A stretch of 64,000 nucleotides of DNA from Microbacterium atlanticum (GTDB lineage: Bacteria > Actinomycetota > Actinomycetes > Actinomycetales > Microbacteriaceae). The notes under the pieces are model-generated. The model was given only the letters and a program-made list of their open reading frames with translations, made no database searches and was not told the origin of the DNA. A program made the translations under genes and the position numbers. Location: the NCBI RefSeq assembly GCF_015277815.1, contig NZ_CP063813.1, positions 1,550,001 to 1,614,000 of the forward strand, read 5' to 3'. Below are positions 38,269-46,708 of this stretch, piece after piece; within the stretch, counting starts at the first letter, position 1; each line of letters opens with the position of its first letter.

Positions 38269-39789
38269 GTGACCGATCTCACGAAGCTGAGCGCCGCCGC
38301 GCTCGCAGACAAATTGTCCACCCGCGAGGTCTCCAGCGTCGAGGCGACGCAGGCCCACCTCGACCGCATCGCCGCCGTCGACACCGACATCCACGCGTTC
38401 CTCCACATCAACGCGCACGCGCTCGACGCCGCCGCCGACATCGACCGCCGTCGCGCCGCCGGCGAGGAGCTCGGCCCCCTCGCGGGCGTGCCGCTGGCGA
38501 TCAAGGACGTGCTGGTCACGACCGACATGCCGTCGACCAGCGGATCGCGGATCCTCGAGGGCTACATGTCGCCGTACGACGCCACCGTCGTCGCCCGCTC
38601 GCGCGCAGCCGGCCTCGTCCCGCTCGGCAAGACCAACATGGACGAGTTCGCAATGGGCTCGTCGACCGAGCACTCGGCCTACGGACCGACGCGCAACCCG
38701 TGGGACCTCGACCGCATCCCCGGCGGATCGGGGGGTGGTTCGGCGGCGGCCGTCGCCGCCTTCGAGGCCTCGCTCGCCCTGGGGTCCGACACGGGCGGCT
38801 CCATCCGGCAGCCGGCGCACGTGACGGGGACGGTGGGCATCAAGCCCACGTACGGCGGCGTCAGCCGATACGGCGCCATCGCCCTCGCCTCGAGCCTGGA
38901 TCAGGTCGGCCCCGTCACGCGCACGGTGCTCGACGCCGGGCTTCTGCACGACGTGATCGGCGGCCATGACCCGCACGACTCGACCTCACTCGCACACGAG
39001 TGGCCGTCGTTCGCCGCTGCGGCGCGCGAGGGCGCGACGGGCGCCGTGCTCGAAGGTCTCAAGGTCGGCATCATCCGCGAGCTCCCCGACAGCGGATTCC
39101 AGGTCGGCGTGTCGGAGTCCTTCCGAGCGGCGCTCGCCGTGATGCAGGCGCACGGCGCCGAGATCATCGACATCAGCGCACCCCACTTCGAGTACGGGGT
39201 CGCCGCGTACTACCTGATCCTCCCGGCCGAGGCATCAAGCAACCTCGCGAAGTTCGATTCGGTGCGCTTCGGCCTCCGCGTCGACGTCCCCGGCGGCACC
39301 GTGGAGGACGTCATGGCCGCGACCCGCGATGCCGGCTTCGGCGACGAGGTCAAGCGTCGCGTCATCCTCGGGACCTACGCGCTCTCGGCGGGCTACTACG
39401 ACGCCTACTACGGCTCCGCGCAGAAGGTGCGCACCCTCATCCAGGGCGACTTCGCAGCCGCGTTCTCGCAGGTCGACGTCATCGCCACCCCGTCGGCTCC
39501 GACCACCGCCTTCAAGCTCGGCGAGAAGATCGACGACCCGCTCCAGATGTACCTCAACGACGTGACCACCATCCCCGCGAACCTCGCCGGGGTGCCTGGG
39601 ATCTCCATCCCGTCCGGGCTCGCGTCGGAGGACGGTCTGCCGGTGGGGATCCAGTTCCTGGCTCCCGCCTACGAAGATGCCCGACTGTATCGCGTGGGTG
39701 CCGCGCTGGAGGCCCTGCTCGTGGACGCGTGGGGCGGTCCGCTCCTCGACAGAGCACCGGCGATCGGTGCGAACGGAGGTGCCCGCTGA
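38269..39789 (+). CDS. gatA: Glu-tRNA(Gln) amidotransferase subunit A
   Basis: Hydrolyses glutamine and releases ammonia to GatB. 506 residues, amidase-signature family. Catalytic triad: Lys in [14 protein letters not shown] (about 79), cis-Ser in [14 protein letters not shown] (about 155) and nucleophile Ser in [11 protein letters not shown] (about 179). GTG 38269 follows AAGGGA. The stop and the gatB start overlap by one base (TGATG). Confidence 0.97.
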   Translation: MTDLTKLSAAALADKLSTREVSSVEATQAHLDRIAAVDTDIHAFLHINAHALDAAADIDRRRAAGEELGPLAGVPLAIKDVLVTTDMPSTSGSRILEGYMSPYDATVVARSRAAGLVPLGKTNMDEFAMGSSTEHSAYGPTRNPWDLDRIPGGSGGGSAAAVAAFEASLALGSDTGGSIRQPAHVTGTVGIKPTYGGVSRYGAIALASSLDQVGPVTRTVLDAGLLHDVIGGHDPHDSTSLAHEWPSFAAAAREGATGAVLEGLKVGIIRELPDSGFQVGVSESFRAALAVMQAHGAEIIDISAPHFEYGVAAYYLILPAEASSNLAKFDSVRFGLRVDVPGGTVEDVMAATRDAGFGDEVKRRVILGTYALSAGYYDAYYGSAQKVRTLIQGDFAAAFSQVDVIATPSAPTTAFKLGEKIDDPLQMYLNDVTTIPANLAGVPGISIPSGLASEDGLPVGIQFLAPAYEDARLYRVGAALEALLVDAWGGPLLDRAPAIGANGGAR

Positions 39790-41303
39790 TGGCGAAGGAC
39801 ATGCTGATGGACTTCGACAAGGCGCTGGAGCTCTTCGAGCCGGTGCTGGGATTCGAGGTGCACGTCGAGCTCAACACCGAGACCAAGATGTTCTCGGGCG
39901 CGGCGAACCCCGCGAACTCCGCCAACCACGGCGCGCAGCCGAACACGCTCGTCGCTCCGGTCGACATGGGTCTGCCTGGCTCGCTTCCGGTCGTCAACGA
40001 GACCGCCGTGCGGCACTCGATCAGCCTGGGTCTCGCGCTCGGCTGCTCGATCGCGCCGTCCAGCCGGTTCGCGCGGAAGAACTACTTCTACCCCGACCTC
40101 GGCAAGAACTATCAGATCTCGCAGTACGACGAGCCGATAGCGTTCGACGGTCAGGTGGAGATCGAGCTCGCCGACGGCACCCTCCTCGAGGTGCCCATCG
40201 AGCGGGCGCACATGGAGGAGGACGCCGGCAAGCTGACGCACGTCGGTGGATCGACGGGACGGATCCAGGGCGCCGAGTACTCGCTCGTGGACTACAACCG
40301 TGCCGGGGTCCCGCTGGTCGAGATCGTCACCAAGCCCATCTTCGGCGCGGAGCATCGGGCCCCGGAAGTGGCGAAGGCGTACGTCCAGACGATCCGCGAC
40401 ATCGTGATCGGGCTGGGCATCTCGGAGGCGCGCATGGAGCGCGGCAACCTGCGCTGCGACGCCAACGTGTCGCTGCGCCCCCGTGGCCAGGAGAAGCTCG
40501 GCACCCGCACCGAGACCAAGAACGTCAACTCGATGCGCTCGGTCGAGCGCGCGGTCCGGTACGAGATCCAGCGGCAGGCGGCGATCCTCGCCGCCGGCGG
40601 CGCCATCACGCAGGAAACCCGCCACTGGCACGAGGACACCGGCACCACGTCGCCCGGACGGCCGAAGTCCGACGCCGACGACTACCGGTACTTTCCCGAG
40701 CCCGACCTGCTGCCGGTGGCTCCCGCACCCGAGCTGATCGAACAGCTCCGCGCGGCGCTTCCCGAGCCGCCCGCGGCTCACCGTCGCCGGCTGAAGGCGG
40801 AGTGGGGCTTCACCGATCTGGAGTTCCAGGACGTCGTCAACGGCGGTCTGCTCGCAGAGGTCGAGGCGACGATCGCGGCAGGCGCCACGCCGGCCGCGGC
40901 CCGCAAGTGGTGGACGGGTGAGCTCACCCGCATCGCCAATGCGCAGGGACGCGAGGCCGCCGAGCTCGCGACGCCCGCGGACGTCGCGGCGCTGCAGGCA
41001 CTCGTGGACGCCGGCACCCTCACCGACAAGCTGGCCCGCCAGGTGCTCGAGGGCGTCATCGCCGGAGAGGGCTCGCCGCAGCAGGTCGTCGACGCGCGCG
41101 GCCTCGCCGTGGTGTCGGATGACGGTGCCCTGATCGCCGCGATCGACGAGGCCCTCGCGGCGCAGCCCGATGTCCTGGAAAAGATCCGCGACGGCAAGGT
41201 GCAGGCCGCCGGCGCCGTCATCGGCGCCGTCATGAAGGCGATGAGAGGACAGGCGGATGCCGCACGCGTGCGCGAGCTGATCCTCGAGCGAGCCGCCCAG
41301 TAG
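39789..41303 (+). CDS. gatB: Asp/Glu-tRNA amidotransferase subunit B
   Basis: Binds the misacylated tRNA, activates its side chain with ATP and amidates it. 504 residues. Cradle domain: [76 protein letters not shown] and [15 protein letters not shown]-terminal helical YqeY-like tail (about 350-504) recognises the tRNA elbow. It starts within the gatA stop. Confidence 0.97.
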   Translation: MAKDMLMDFDKALELFEPVLGFEVHVELNTETKMFSGAANPANSANHGAQPNTLVAPVDMGLPGSLPVVNETAVRHSISLGLALGCSIAPSSRFARKNYFYPDLGKNYQISQYDEPIAFDGQVEIELADGTLLEVPIERAHMEEDAGKLTHVGGSTGRIQGAEYSLVDYNRAGVPLVEIVTKPIFGAEHRAPEVAKAYVQTIRDIVIGLGISEARMERGNLRCDANVSLRPRGQEKLGTRTETKNVNSMRSVERAVRYEIQRQAAILAAGGAITQETRHWHEDTGTTSPGRPKSDADDYRYFPEPDLLPVAPAPELIEQLRAALPEPPAAHRRRLKAEWGFTDLEFQDVVNGGLLAEVEATIAAGATPAAARKWWTGELTRIANAQGREAAELATPADVAALQALVDAGTLTDKLARQVLEGVIAGEGSPQQVVDARGLAVVSDDGALIAAIDEALAAQPDVLEKIRDGKVQAAGAVIGAVMKAMRGQADAARVRELILERAAQ

Positions 41304-41313
41304 GACGGCACCT

Positions 41314-41341
41314 GCGTTGCGCCTGCCGGGACGCGCAATGC
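41314..41341 (+). terminator. possible stem-loop after gatB
   Basis: GCGTTGCGC (41314-41322) pairs with GCGCAATGC (41333-41341) with one G-U pair; loop of 10 nt, no T-run. Confidence 0.4.
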
Positions 41342-41363
41342 CGGAACGACGGAGAATGGACGC

Positions 41364-42626
41364 ATGGGGCGGGGCGACGGCACAGGACGGATCGTCTCGC
41401 CGGAGGGCGCGGACGACGCCGGTGCCGGCATCCTCCACGTCGACATGGATGCGTTCTACGCGTCCGTGGAGCAGCTCGACGATCCTTCGCTGAGGGGGAA
41501 GGCGATCGTCGTCGGCGCGCCCGACGGCCGGTCGGTGGTCTCGAGCGCCTCGTACGAGGCGCGAAGATACGGGGTGCGCTCGGCGATGCCGGTGGCCCAG
41601 GCGCTGCGGCTCTGTCCGACGGCGATCGTGGTGCTGCCGCACTTCGACCGCTATCTCGCCGTCTCGGCGCAGGTCATGCGGATCTTCCGAGAGATCACCC
41701 CGCTGGTCGAGCCGCTGTCCATCGATGAGGCGTTCCTCGACGTGCGCGGCGTGCGCCGCCTCTGGGGAAGCCCCGGGCACATCGCCCGGATGCTGCGGGA
41801 GCGGGTCTTCGACGAGACGGGGCTGACCTGCAGCGTCGGAGTCGCGGCAACCAAGCACGTCGCCAAGATGGCGTCGACGCTGAGCAAACCGGACGGACTG
41901 CTGATCGTCGCGGAGGCCGACACCGCGGCCTTCCTCGCGCCGCGCTCGGTGAGAGCTCTGTGGGGAGTGGGTCCGAAAGCGTCCGAGGCGTTGGAGTCCC
42001 GCGGCATCCGCACCATCGCCGATGTTCTCGACGCGCCGCGCGAGCTGCTGGAGCGGGCGCTGGGGAAGGCGATGGGCGACCGCGTGTGGCACTTGGCGCG
42101 CGGCGACGACCCCCGGCCGGTCGACACCGAGCGGATCGAGAAGAGCATCGGCCACGAAGAGACGTTCGACCAGGACATCGCCGACACCGCTGTGCTGCGC
42201 TCCGAACTGCGACGGCTGGCGGACCGCGTCGGCGCCCGCCTTCGCCGGCACGGATGGGAGGCGACGACCGTGGCCATCAAGGTGCGGTACTCCGACTTCA
42301 CGACCATCTCCCGGTCGCAGACCCTCCCCGAGCCCACCGCCGTGGGCCAGCGGATCGGGGATGCCGCCCACGAGCTCTTCGCATCGATCGAGCGCGCGCT
42401 GCCGGTGCGCCTCATCGGCGTGCGGGCCGAGAAGCTCCGACCGGCCGGCGCCACGGCCCCGACGCTGTGGGATGACGACGAGGGCTGGCGGCGCATCGAG
42501 GATGCGCTGGACGGGGCCGCTGCCAAGTTCGGCCGGGGAGCGGTCACCCGAGCCACTCTGCTCACCCCGCGGGGCGGCGGCGTCCTGCCGACGAGTCCGC
42601 CGCCGCCACGTCTGGACCCCGCCTGA
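41364..42626 (+). CDS. dinB: DNA polymerase IV (Y family)
   Basis: Error-prone lesion-bypass polymerase. 420 residues. Catalytic acids: Asp in ILHVDMDAFYASVEQLDDP (about 28) and the Asp-Glu of LSIDEAFLDVRGVRR (about 119). Thumb HhH region GVGPKASEALESRGIRTI; little finger begins near IEKSIGHEETFDQD. A GAGAAT hexamer lies 6 nt before ATG 41364. I looked for a LexA box upstream and found none, so SOS control is not evident. The C-terminus lacks a clear beta-clamp QxxLF motif; GDDDEGWRRIEDALD-like residues occupy that region. Confidence 0.94.
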   Translation: MGRGDGTGRIVSPEGADDAGAGILHVDMDAFYASVEQLDDPSLRGKAIVVGAPDGRSVVSSASYEARRYGVRSAMPVAQALRLCPTAIVVLPHFDRYLAVSAQVMRIFREITPLVEPLSIDEAFLDVRGVRRLWGSPGHIARMLRERVFDETGLTCSVGVAATKHVAKMASTLSKPDGLLIVAEADTAAFLAPRSVRALWGVGPKASEALESRGIRTIADVLDAPRELLERALGKAMGDRVWHLARGDDPRPVDTERIEKSIGHEETFDQDIADTAVLRSELRRLADRVGARLRRHGWEATTVAIKVRYSDFTTISRSQTLPEPTAVGQRIGDAAHELFASIERALPVRLIGVRAEKLRPAGATAPTLWDDDEGWRRIEDALDGAAAKFGRGAVTRATLLTPRGGGVLPTSPPPPRLDPA

Positions 42627-42692
42627 CGCGGCGCATTCCGAGAACGGGGGGTCGGCCGTCATCTGTGGCTGTCCGTGCGCGGTCTCTGCCGC

Positions 42693-42698
42693 TAGCGT
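42693..42698 (+). promoter_or_regulatory. candidate leaderless -10
   Basis: TAGCGT, 6 nt before ATG 42705. Confidence 0.5.
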
Positions 42699-42704
42699 GG
42701 AGCA

Positions 42705-43025
42705 ATGCCCAACATCGCACTCGAACTCGGCCGGCAGTCCGCGTCCTTCGGCGTGAAGAGCGCCTACGGCGAGCAGCAGGACATCGACGGCGTCCGGCTC
42801 ATCCCGGTGGCACTGACATGGTCGGGATTCGGAGGCGGATCCGATGAGGCAGGCAACGGCGGCGGCGGTGGCGGAGGGTGGGCCATCCCCGTGGGCGCCT
42901 ACATCCGTCGCGGCGACGACGTGCGGTTCGAGCCGAACCTCATCGCGCTGCTGACGGTTGCCGTGCCCTTCGTGTTCTTCGCCGGCCGCGCGCTCAGTCG
43001 TGTCATCCGCGCCCTCAAGAAGTAG
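42705..43025 (+). CDS. YtfJ/GerW-like small membrane protein
   Basis: 106 residues. The layout resembles the C-terminal half of sporulation protein YtfJ/GerW: GVKSAYGEQQDIDGVRLIPV, then a glycine run (GNGGGGGGGW) and AIPVGAYIRRGDDVRFEPN. A hydrophobic segment follows (LIALLTVAVPFVFFAG, about 79-94) with a basic end. In non-sporulating actinobacteria the role of such proteins is unknown. The last 26 nt overlap the next gene if its GTG start is right. Confidence 0.7.
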   Translation: MPNIALELGRQSASFGVKSAYGEQQDIDGVRLIPVALTWSGFGGGSDEAGNGGGGGGGWAIPVGAYIRRGDDVRFEPNLIALLTVAVPFVFFAGRALSRVIRALKK

Positions 43026-43593
43026 CACCGACCAGGTCGGCGATGCGCTGGGCCGCGCCGCCGCAGGCATCACGGCGGCCGTCGCCGAGGTGGCGGCGTC
43101 CAACCCCGTCGTCCTGATCGATGGGCGCAGCGGAGCGGGGAAGTCGTCACTGGCGCGCGCCGTGGTCGCGCAGTGGCCGTTGCGCGGGCGGGTCCAGCTG
43201 GTCGCCCTCGATTCGATCTATCCGGGATGGGACGGGCTCGAGGAGGGCGTCGAACTCGCGCGCGAGCTGATCCTGACCCCGCATGCGCGCGGCCTCATCG
43301 GCGTGTGGCAGCGGTGGGACTGGACCGTCGGCGCACCGGCCGAGGCCCACGCGGTCGACCCGTCGCTGCCGCTGATCGTGGAGGGTGCGGGTCTGCTCAC
43401 GCCGGCCACCGCACGGCTGGCCGACGTGCGCGTGTGGCTGGAGGCGCCCACGGCGTCCCGCCGCACGCGCGCGCTCGACCGCGACGGCGATGCGTTTCGC
43501 CCGCACTGGGACCGGTGGACGAGACAGGAGCAGCGCCATATCGCGACGAACGACCCGATGCGGCTCGCGACGCACGTCTTCGGCGTTCCGTGA
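43000..43593 (+). CDS. P-loop nucleoside-kinase-like ATPase
   Basis: 197 residues from GTG 43000. Walker A is VVLIDGRSGAGKSSLARAVV (about 37-56); LVALDSIYPGWDGLEEG near 70 corresponds to the substrate-binding Asp region of uridine-kinase-like proteins; LIVEGAGLLTPAT (about 127) and RTRALDRDGDAFRPHWDRW (about 155-173) match the lid area. The phosphate acceptor is unknown. Other in-frame starts are scarce, and translation coupled to the upstream gene is likely because they overlap by 26 nt in different frames. Convergent with the DUF2017 gene. Confidence 0.8.
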   Translation: MSSAPSRSSTDQVGDALGRAAAGITAAVAEVAASNPVVLIDGRSGAGKSSLARAVVAQWPLRGRVQLVALDSIYPGWDGLEEGVELARELILTPHARGLIGVWQRWDWTVGAPAEAHAVDPSLPLIVEGAGLLTPATARLADVRVWLEAPTASRRTRALDRDGDAFRPHWDRWTRQEQRHIATNDPMRLATHVFGVP

Positions 43594-43600
43594 CCGAAGC

Positions 43601-44092
43601 TCAGTCAGGCCGGTCGAGCGCCGCCACTAGGCCGTCCAGCCGGTAGCCGAGCCAGTCGTAGACCCCGAACCGCGGATCATCGGAATCGCGGTCGTCGGCC
43701 TCGGCCACGCCCAGCCGAGTGGCGAGCACCAGCCGCACCGCTGCAAGTGTGCGCAGCCACGCCTGGGCGGCATCGGGGTCCAGGCGCACCTCGGTCTCCT
43801 CCAGCAGCGCCGGGTCGGCGGGGTCTTCGGGGATCCGTGACGCCTCGCTCAGCGAGGTGAGGACCACGGCGGCGTCGGCGCCCCGGCGGTCGAGCAGATC
43901 CGACTGGGTGAGCTCGCGGAACTCGCGGTCGGCGTCGGGGTCCTCCGCGTACGCGGACGGCGCCAGCCGGGCGATGGCGGGGTCGCCGTCACGACCGGAG
44001 TCGCGCAGCAACTCGGCGAACTGGCCGACCAGTCCCGACAGATGCGCTGCTTCCAAGCGGGTGATCTGCATCACCACCGTCGGAGGCCTCAT
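43601..44092 (-). CDS. DUF2017 family protein
   Basis: 163 residues, mainly helical and acidic, no membrane segment. Recognisable are ITRLEAAHLSGLVGQFAELL at the N-terminus and FGVYDWLGYRLDGLVAAL at the end. DUF2017 genes regularly follow clpS in Actinobacteria, and here the ATG overlaps the clpS stop by 4 nt. Possible roles in the N-degron pathway are guilt by association only. Confidence 0.85.
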   Translation of the reverse strand: MRPPTVVMQITRLEAAHLSGLVGQFAELLRDSGRDGDPAIARLAPSAYAEDPDADREFRELTQSDLLDRRGADAAVVLTSLSEASRIPEDPADPALLEETEVRLDPDAAQAWLRTLAAVRLVLATRLGVAEADDRDSDDPRFGVYDWLGYRLDGLVAALDRPD

Positions 44093-44388
44093 GACGGTGC
44101 CCGTCGCACGGTCGCCCAGAGTCCGTAGTCGTGCATCGCCTGAGCATGCAGCTCCATCTGCTCGCGGGCGCCCTGCGAGACGACGGCGTGCCCCTCGTTG
44201 TGCACGGCCAGCATGAGCCGCTCGGCCTCGGCCCGGGGGAGACCGAAGTACTCGCGGAAGACATGGGTCACGTAGCTCATGAGGTTCACCGGATCGTCCC
44301 ACACCACCGTCTGCCACGGCGTGTCGGGGTCGACCCTCGTGGACCTCTCCACCTCTTCACGGATGCCGGGCGCCGCCAGTGCCGCCAT
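44089..44388 (-). CDS. clpS: ATP-dependent Clp protease adaptor ClpS
   Basis: Delivers N-degron substrates to ClpAP or ClpCP. 99 residues. The core TPWQTVVWDDPVNLMSYVTH contains the N-degron-pocket Asp/Asn region, and MLAVHNEGHAVVSQGAREQME holds the conserved His of the pocket. ATG 44388 overlaps the stop of the metallopeptidase gene by one base (TGATG). The N-terminal extension is short (about 20 residues). Confidence 0.95.
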   Translation of the reverse strand: MAALAAPGIREEVERSTRVDPDTPWQTVVWDDPVNLMSYVTHVFREYFGLPRAEAERLMLAVHNEGHAVVSQGAREQMELHAQAMHDYGLWATVRRAPS

Positions 44389-44738
44389 CACGCCCACCCG
44401 AGCTCGTGCAGGCGGTCGTCGTCGATGCCGTAGAAGTGCGCGATCTCGTGGACGAGCGTGGTGTGGACCTCCGCGCGCAGCTCGTCGTCGCTCTCGCACG
44501 CGGCCAGATGCGGCTCGCGATATACGACGATGCGATCGGGGAGCTCGCCGACGCCGTATCGGTCGCGTTCGGTCAGTGCCCAGCCTTCGTACAACCCGAG
44601 CAGGTCGAGGGTGCCGTCCTCCGGGCGGTCCTCGACGACGAACACCACGTTGTCGAGTCCCTCGACCATGTCGTCGGGGAGCTGATCCAGCTCGTCGATC
44701 ACGAGCTGCTCGAAGCGTGCGGCATCCATCTCCATCAT
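44388..44738 (-). CDS. zincin-like metallopeptidase
   Basis: 116 residues from the first of two adjacent ATGs (44738), with GGAGCGGGG upstream. The motif LVHEIAHFYGIDDDRLHELG (about 97-116) is HExxHxxxxxxxD, typical of the small zincin-like family (PF06262). ERDRYGVGELPDRIVVYREP is also characteristic. Substrate unknown. First gene of a tightly coupled set with clpS and DUF2017. Confidence 0.85.
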   Translation of the reverse strand: MMEMDAARFEQLVIDELDQLPDDMVEGLDNVVFVVEDRPEDGTLDLLGLYEGWALTERDRYGVGELPDRIVVYREPHLAACESDDELRAEVHTTLVHEIAHFYGIDDDRLHELGWA

Positions 44739-44755
44739 GATGCCCCGCTCCGATG

Positions 44756-44786
44756 CGAATGGGGCGCGTCCTGCGCGCCCCATTCG
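44756..44786 (-). terminator. 13-bp stem-loop after tRNA-His
   Basis: CGAATGGGGCGCG (44756-44768), loop TCCTG, CGCGCCCCATTCG (44774-44786): a perfect stem between tRNA-His and the metallopeptidase gene, both on the minus strand. Confidence 0.85.
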
Positions 44787-44793
44787 AAGGAAT

Positions 44794-44870
44794 TGGGGTG
44801 AGTAACGGGACTTGAACCCGCGACCCCCTGGACCACAACCAGGTGCTCTACCAACTGAGCTATACCCACC
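44794..44870 (-). tRNA. tRNA-His (GTG)
   Basis: Cloverleaf read on the minus strand: acceptor GTGGGTA/TACTCAC (one G-U), D-loop AGCTCAGTTGGTAGAGC, anticodon loop GGTTGTGGT with GTG, T-arm GCGGGTTCAAGTCCCG. An extra G at 44870 pairs with the C at 44797, the G-1:C73 identity of tRNA-His. The CCA end (44796-44794) is encoded. Confidence 0.96.
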
Positions 44871-44876
44871 ATGTCT

Positions 44877-44890
44877 CCCGCCTGCGCGGG
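44877..44890 (-). terminator. short stem-loop between orn and tRNA-His
   Basis: CCCGC-CTGC-GCGGG, 17 nt beyond the orn stop on the minus strand. Weak (5 bp) and without a T-run. Confidence 0.35.
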
Positions 44891-44906
44891 CAACCAGAAG
44901 ATTCTC

Positions 44907-45533
44907 TCACACCTCTGCGGCAAACGACGACACGGCCGCGGCCGCGGCAGCGCGAGCGCCGTCGCTGGTGGGACCGGGTTCGGGAACGAACACCGCCTGG
45001 CGGTAGTAAGCCAGCTCGCGCACGGATTCGACGATGTCGGCGAGGGCGCGGTGCCCCCCTTCCTTCGCCGGCGCGTGGATGTACGCGCGCGGGTACCACC
45101 GCCGCGCCAGCTCTTTGATGCTCGACACGTCGACGTTGCGGTAGTGCAGCCAGCGATCGACTCGAGGCATGTACTTCGCAAGGAACATACGGTCCGTGCC
45201 GATGGTGTTCCCCGCCAGGGGTGCCTTCCCCTCGAGCGGCACGAATCGCTGGATGTACTCCAGCACTTGGAACTCGGCGTCGGCGAGGCTGACGCCGTGG
45301 GGGATCTCGTCGAGCAGACCGGAGGTGCGGTGCATGTTCGTGACGAACTCGCTCATGTTGGCCATCGCCGAGTCGTCGGGTCTGATCACGATCGCGAAGC
45401 CCGGGTCGAGCGGTCGGAGCTCGAAGTCCGTCACCACGACGGCGATCTCGACGAGTTCATCGACACCGAGGTCGAGTCCCGTCATCTCGCAGTCGATCCA
45501 CACCAGACGATCGTTCTCGGATGCCCCCACCAT
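44907..45533 (-). CDS. orn: oligoribonuclease
   Basis: 3'-5' exonuclease that degrades di- and oligoribonucleotides, including pGpG. About 208 residues. DEDDh catalytic set: Asp and Glu in LVWIDCEMTGLDLG (about 12-14), Asp in AGNTIGTDRMFLAKYMPR (about 112), and His/Asp in GGHRALADI near 165. I start at ATG 45533, with GGAG 5 nt before; ATG 45542 (three residues more) and 45563 are possible. An Ala-rich C-terminal tail (DGARAAAAAAVSSFAAEV) is unusual. Flanked by two tRNA genes on the same strand. Confidence 0.95.
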   Translation of the reverse strand: MVGASENDRLVWIDCEMTGLDLGVDELVEIAVVVTDFELRPLDPGFAIVIRPDDSAMANMSEFVTNMHRTSGLLDEIPHGVSLADAEFQVLEYIQRFVPLEGKAPLAGNTIGTDRMFLAKYMPRVDRWLHYRNVDVSSIKELARRWYPRAYIHAPAKEGGHRALADIVESVRELAYYRQAVFVPEPGPTSDGARAAAAAAVSSFAAEV

Positions 45534-45608
45534 GCGCTCCATCCTCGTGCAAGGTCCAGACATCCCCCGCCTGGACGCACATCCCGACTCCCACGCCGAG
45601 ACGCCGTG

Positions 45609-45681
45609 CCCCTCCGGGAGGATTCGAACCCCCGACCTGGCGGGTAGAAACCGCTCGCTCTGTCCCCTGAGCTACGGAGGG
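45609..45681 (-). tRNA. tRNA-Arg (TCT)
   Basis: Minus-strand cloverleaf: acceptor CCCTCCG/CGGAGGG, D-arm AGCTCAGGGGACAGAGC, anticodon loop TTTCTAC giving TCT (reads AGA/AGG), T-arm with GGGTTCGAATCC core. CCA is not encoded (CAC follows the discriminator). TAGTGT on the minus strand at 45694-45699 is a good -10. Confidence 0.93.
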
Positions 45682-45750
45682 AAAGGTGTTCCCACACTAC
45701 TCGGTCCCGCCGCGCCGTCGCGGACGCTGGCGATCCGGCGCGGCCCGGCG

Positions 45751-45756
45751 TAGCGT
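45751..45756 (+). promoter_or_regulatory. candidate -10 (TAGCGT) for the 70-aa gene
   Basis: TAGCGT gives a leader of about 25 nt that contains AAAGGAG (45774-45780) at 7 nt from ATG 45788. Confidence 0.5.
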
Positions 45757-45787
45757 CTGAGGCGGAGGCATCGAAAGGAGTTCACCG

Positions 45788-46000
45788 ATGAGCACCACGG
45801 AGACGCACCACCCACTCTGGGTCGCCTACGGAGCATCAGGCGTTGCCGGAAGCATCCGCAAGGACGACGACGGCTATACGGTCACGATGGCCGGGGCCGA
45901 CGCGGCGGCCGGCACCTATCCGTCGATGGAGATCGCCAAGAGCGCGCTCCACGCCAGGATGGCGCCGGGCAGCGACTGGCCGATGTTCCGGGAGCACTGA
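45788..46000 (+). CDS. small conserved protein, unknown function
   Basis: 70 residues, no signal peptide and no cysteine. The sequence SIRKDDDGYTVTMAGADAA followed by GTYPSMEIAKSALHARM suggests a compact beta-beta-beta-alpha fold like small DUFs of Microbacteriaceae. A strong AAAGGAG ribosome site and own -10 suggest good expression. I do not recognise a function. Confidence 0.7.
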   Translation: MSTTETHHPLWVAYGASGVAGSIRKDDDGYTVTMAGADAAAGTYPSMEIAKSALHARMAPGSDWPMFREH

Positions 46001-46041
46001 GGCCGGGTCCGAGCCGCACGTGCTCGCAGCACCGTCGGACG

Positions 46042-46647
46042 TCAGATCGGGCGTCCGGCGGTCGGCGCCGCCTGCTTTCGCGTGTCCAGGAGGGGCAGCG
46101 CGACGTGCACGAGCGGTCCGATCAGGAAGGCGAAGAGCACGGTGCCGATGCCGACCGTTCCACCCAGCAGCCAGCCGATGGCCAGGACGGAGAGCTCGAC
46201 CGTCGCCCGGCACACCCAGATCGGCCATCCGAGACGGGAGTTGAGGCCCGTCATGAGGCCGTCTCGTGGTCCCGGGCCGAAACGGGCGCCGATGTAGAGC
46301 CCGGAGGCCAGTGCCACGATGAGGATGCCGCCCAGCAGCGTCGCGAGCTGGGCGGCGAGCCCGGAGATCTCAGGCACCACCCCGAGCACGAGCTGCATGC
46401 TCGTCCCCACCAGCAGGATGTTCGCGACTGTTCCGACGCCGGGTCGCTGTCGCAGCGGGATCCACAGCAGGAGCACGAAGAATCCGACGATGTTGGTGAT
46501 CCATCCAATCCCGATGCCGGTGCGGACGGAGAGGCCTTCGGCGAAGACCGTCCACGGATCGACCCCGAGACCGGCGCGCACCGTGAGCGCGCACCCGGCC
46601 CCGTAGAGGAACAGGCCGACGATGAGCTGCGTGACGCGGCGTGGCAT
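46042..46647 (-). CDS. yczE: YczE-type integral membrane protein
   Basis: 201 residues with five or more helices: TQLIVGLFLYGAGCALTVRA, WITNIVGFFVLLLWIPL, IVALASGLYIGARFGPGPRD and ELSVLAIGWLLGG. The motifs LGVDPWTVFAEGLS and FGPGPRDGLMTGL mark the YczE branch of the YitT-like family. ATG 46647 is the first good start; a TTG at 46659 would lie inside the operator repeat. Divergent from a MocR regulator, a known partner of YczE genes. The transported compound is not known. Confidence 0.88.
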   Translation of the reverse strand: MPRRVTQLIVGLFLYGAGCALTVRAGLGVDPWTVFAEGLSVRTGIGIGWITNIVGFFVLLLWIPLRQRPGVGTVANILLVGTSMQLVLGVVPEISGLAAQLATLLGGILIVALASGLYIGARFGPGPRDGLMTGLNSRLGWPIWVCRATVELSVLAIGWLLGGTVGIGTVLFAFLIGPLVHVALPLLDTRKQAAPTAGRPI

Positions 46648-46648
46648 G

Positions 46649-46678
46649 CCACCATCCAATCGCAGGATTGGATGGTGG
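46649..46678. promoter_or_regulatory. 12-bp inverted repeat, probable MocR operator
   Basis: CCACCATCCAAT (46649-46660), spacer CGCAGG, ATTGGATGGTGG (46667-46678), a perfect inverted repeat between the two divergent genes; a third half-site GTCCAAT lies at 46685-46691. Its position suits repression of yczE and control of the regulator itself. Confidence 0.7.
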
Positions 46679-46696
46679 TGACCAGTCCAATGCGGC

Positions 46697-46702
46697 TAAT
46701 CT
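46697..46702 (+). promoter_or_regulatory. candidate leaderless -10 of the MocR gene
   Basis: TAATCT, 6 nt before ATG 46709, and 18 nt downstream of the inverted repeat. Confidence 0.55.
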
Positions 46703-46708
46703 GGCCCC

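Noticed and set aside
41304..41363. Possible SOS control of dinB
   Set aside because: No CGAAC-N4-GTTCG or close variant is present upstream of dinB.
39669..43103. 1144-codon open frame on the minus strand opposite gatA-gatB-dinB
   Set aside because: Spans several clearly real genes on the other strand and has the low-complexity look of an antisense shadow.
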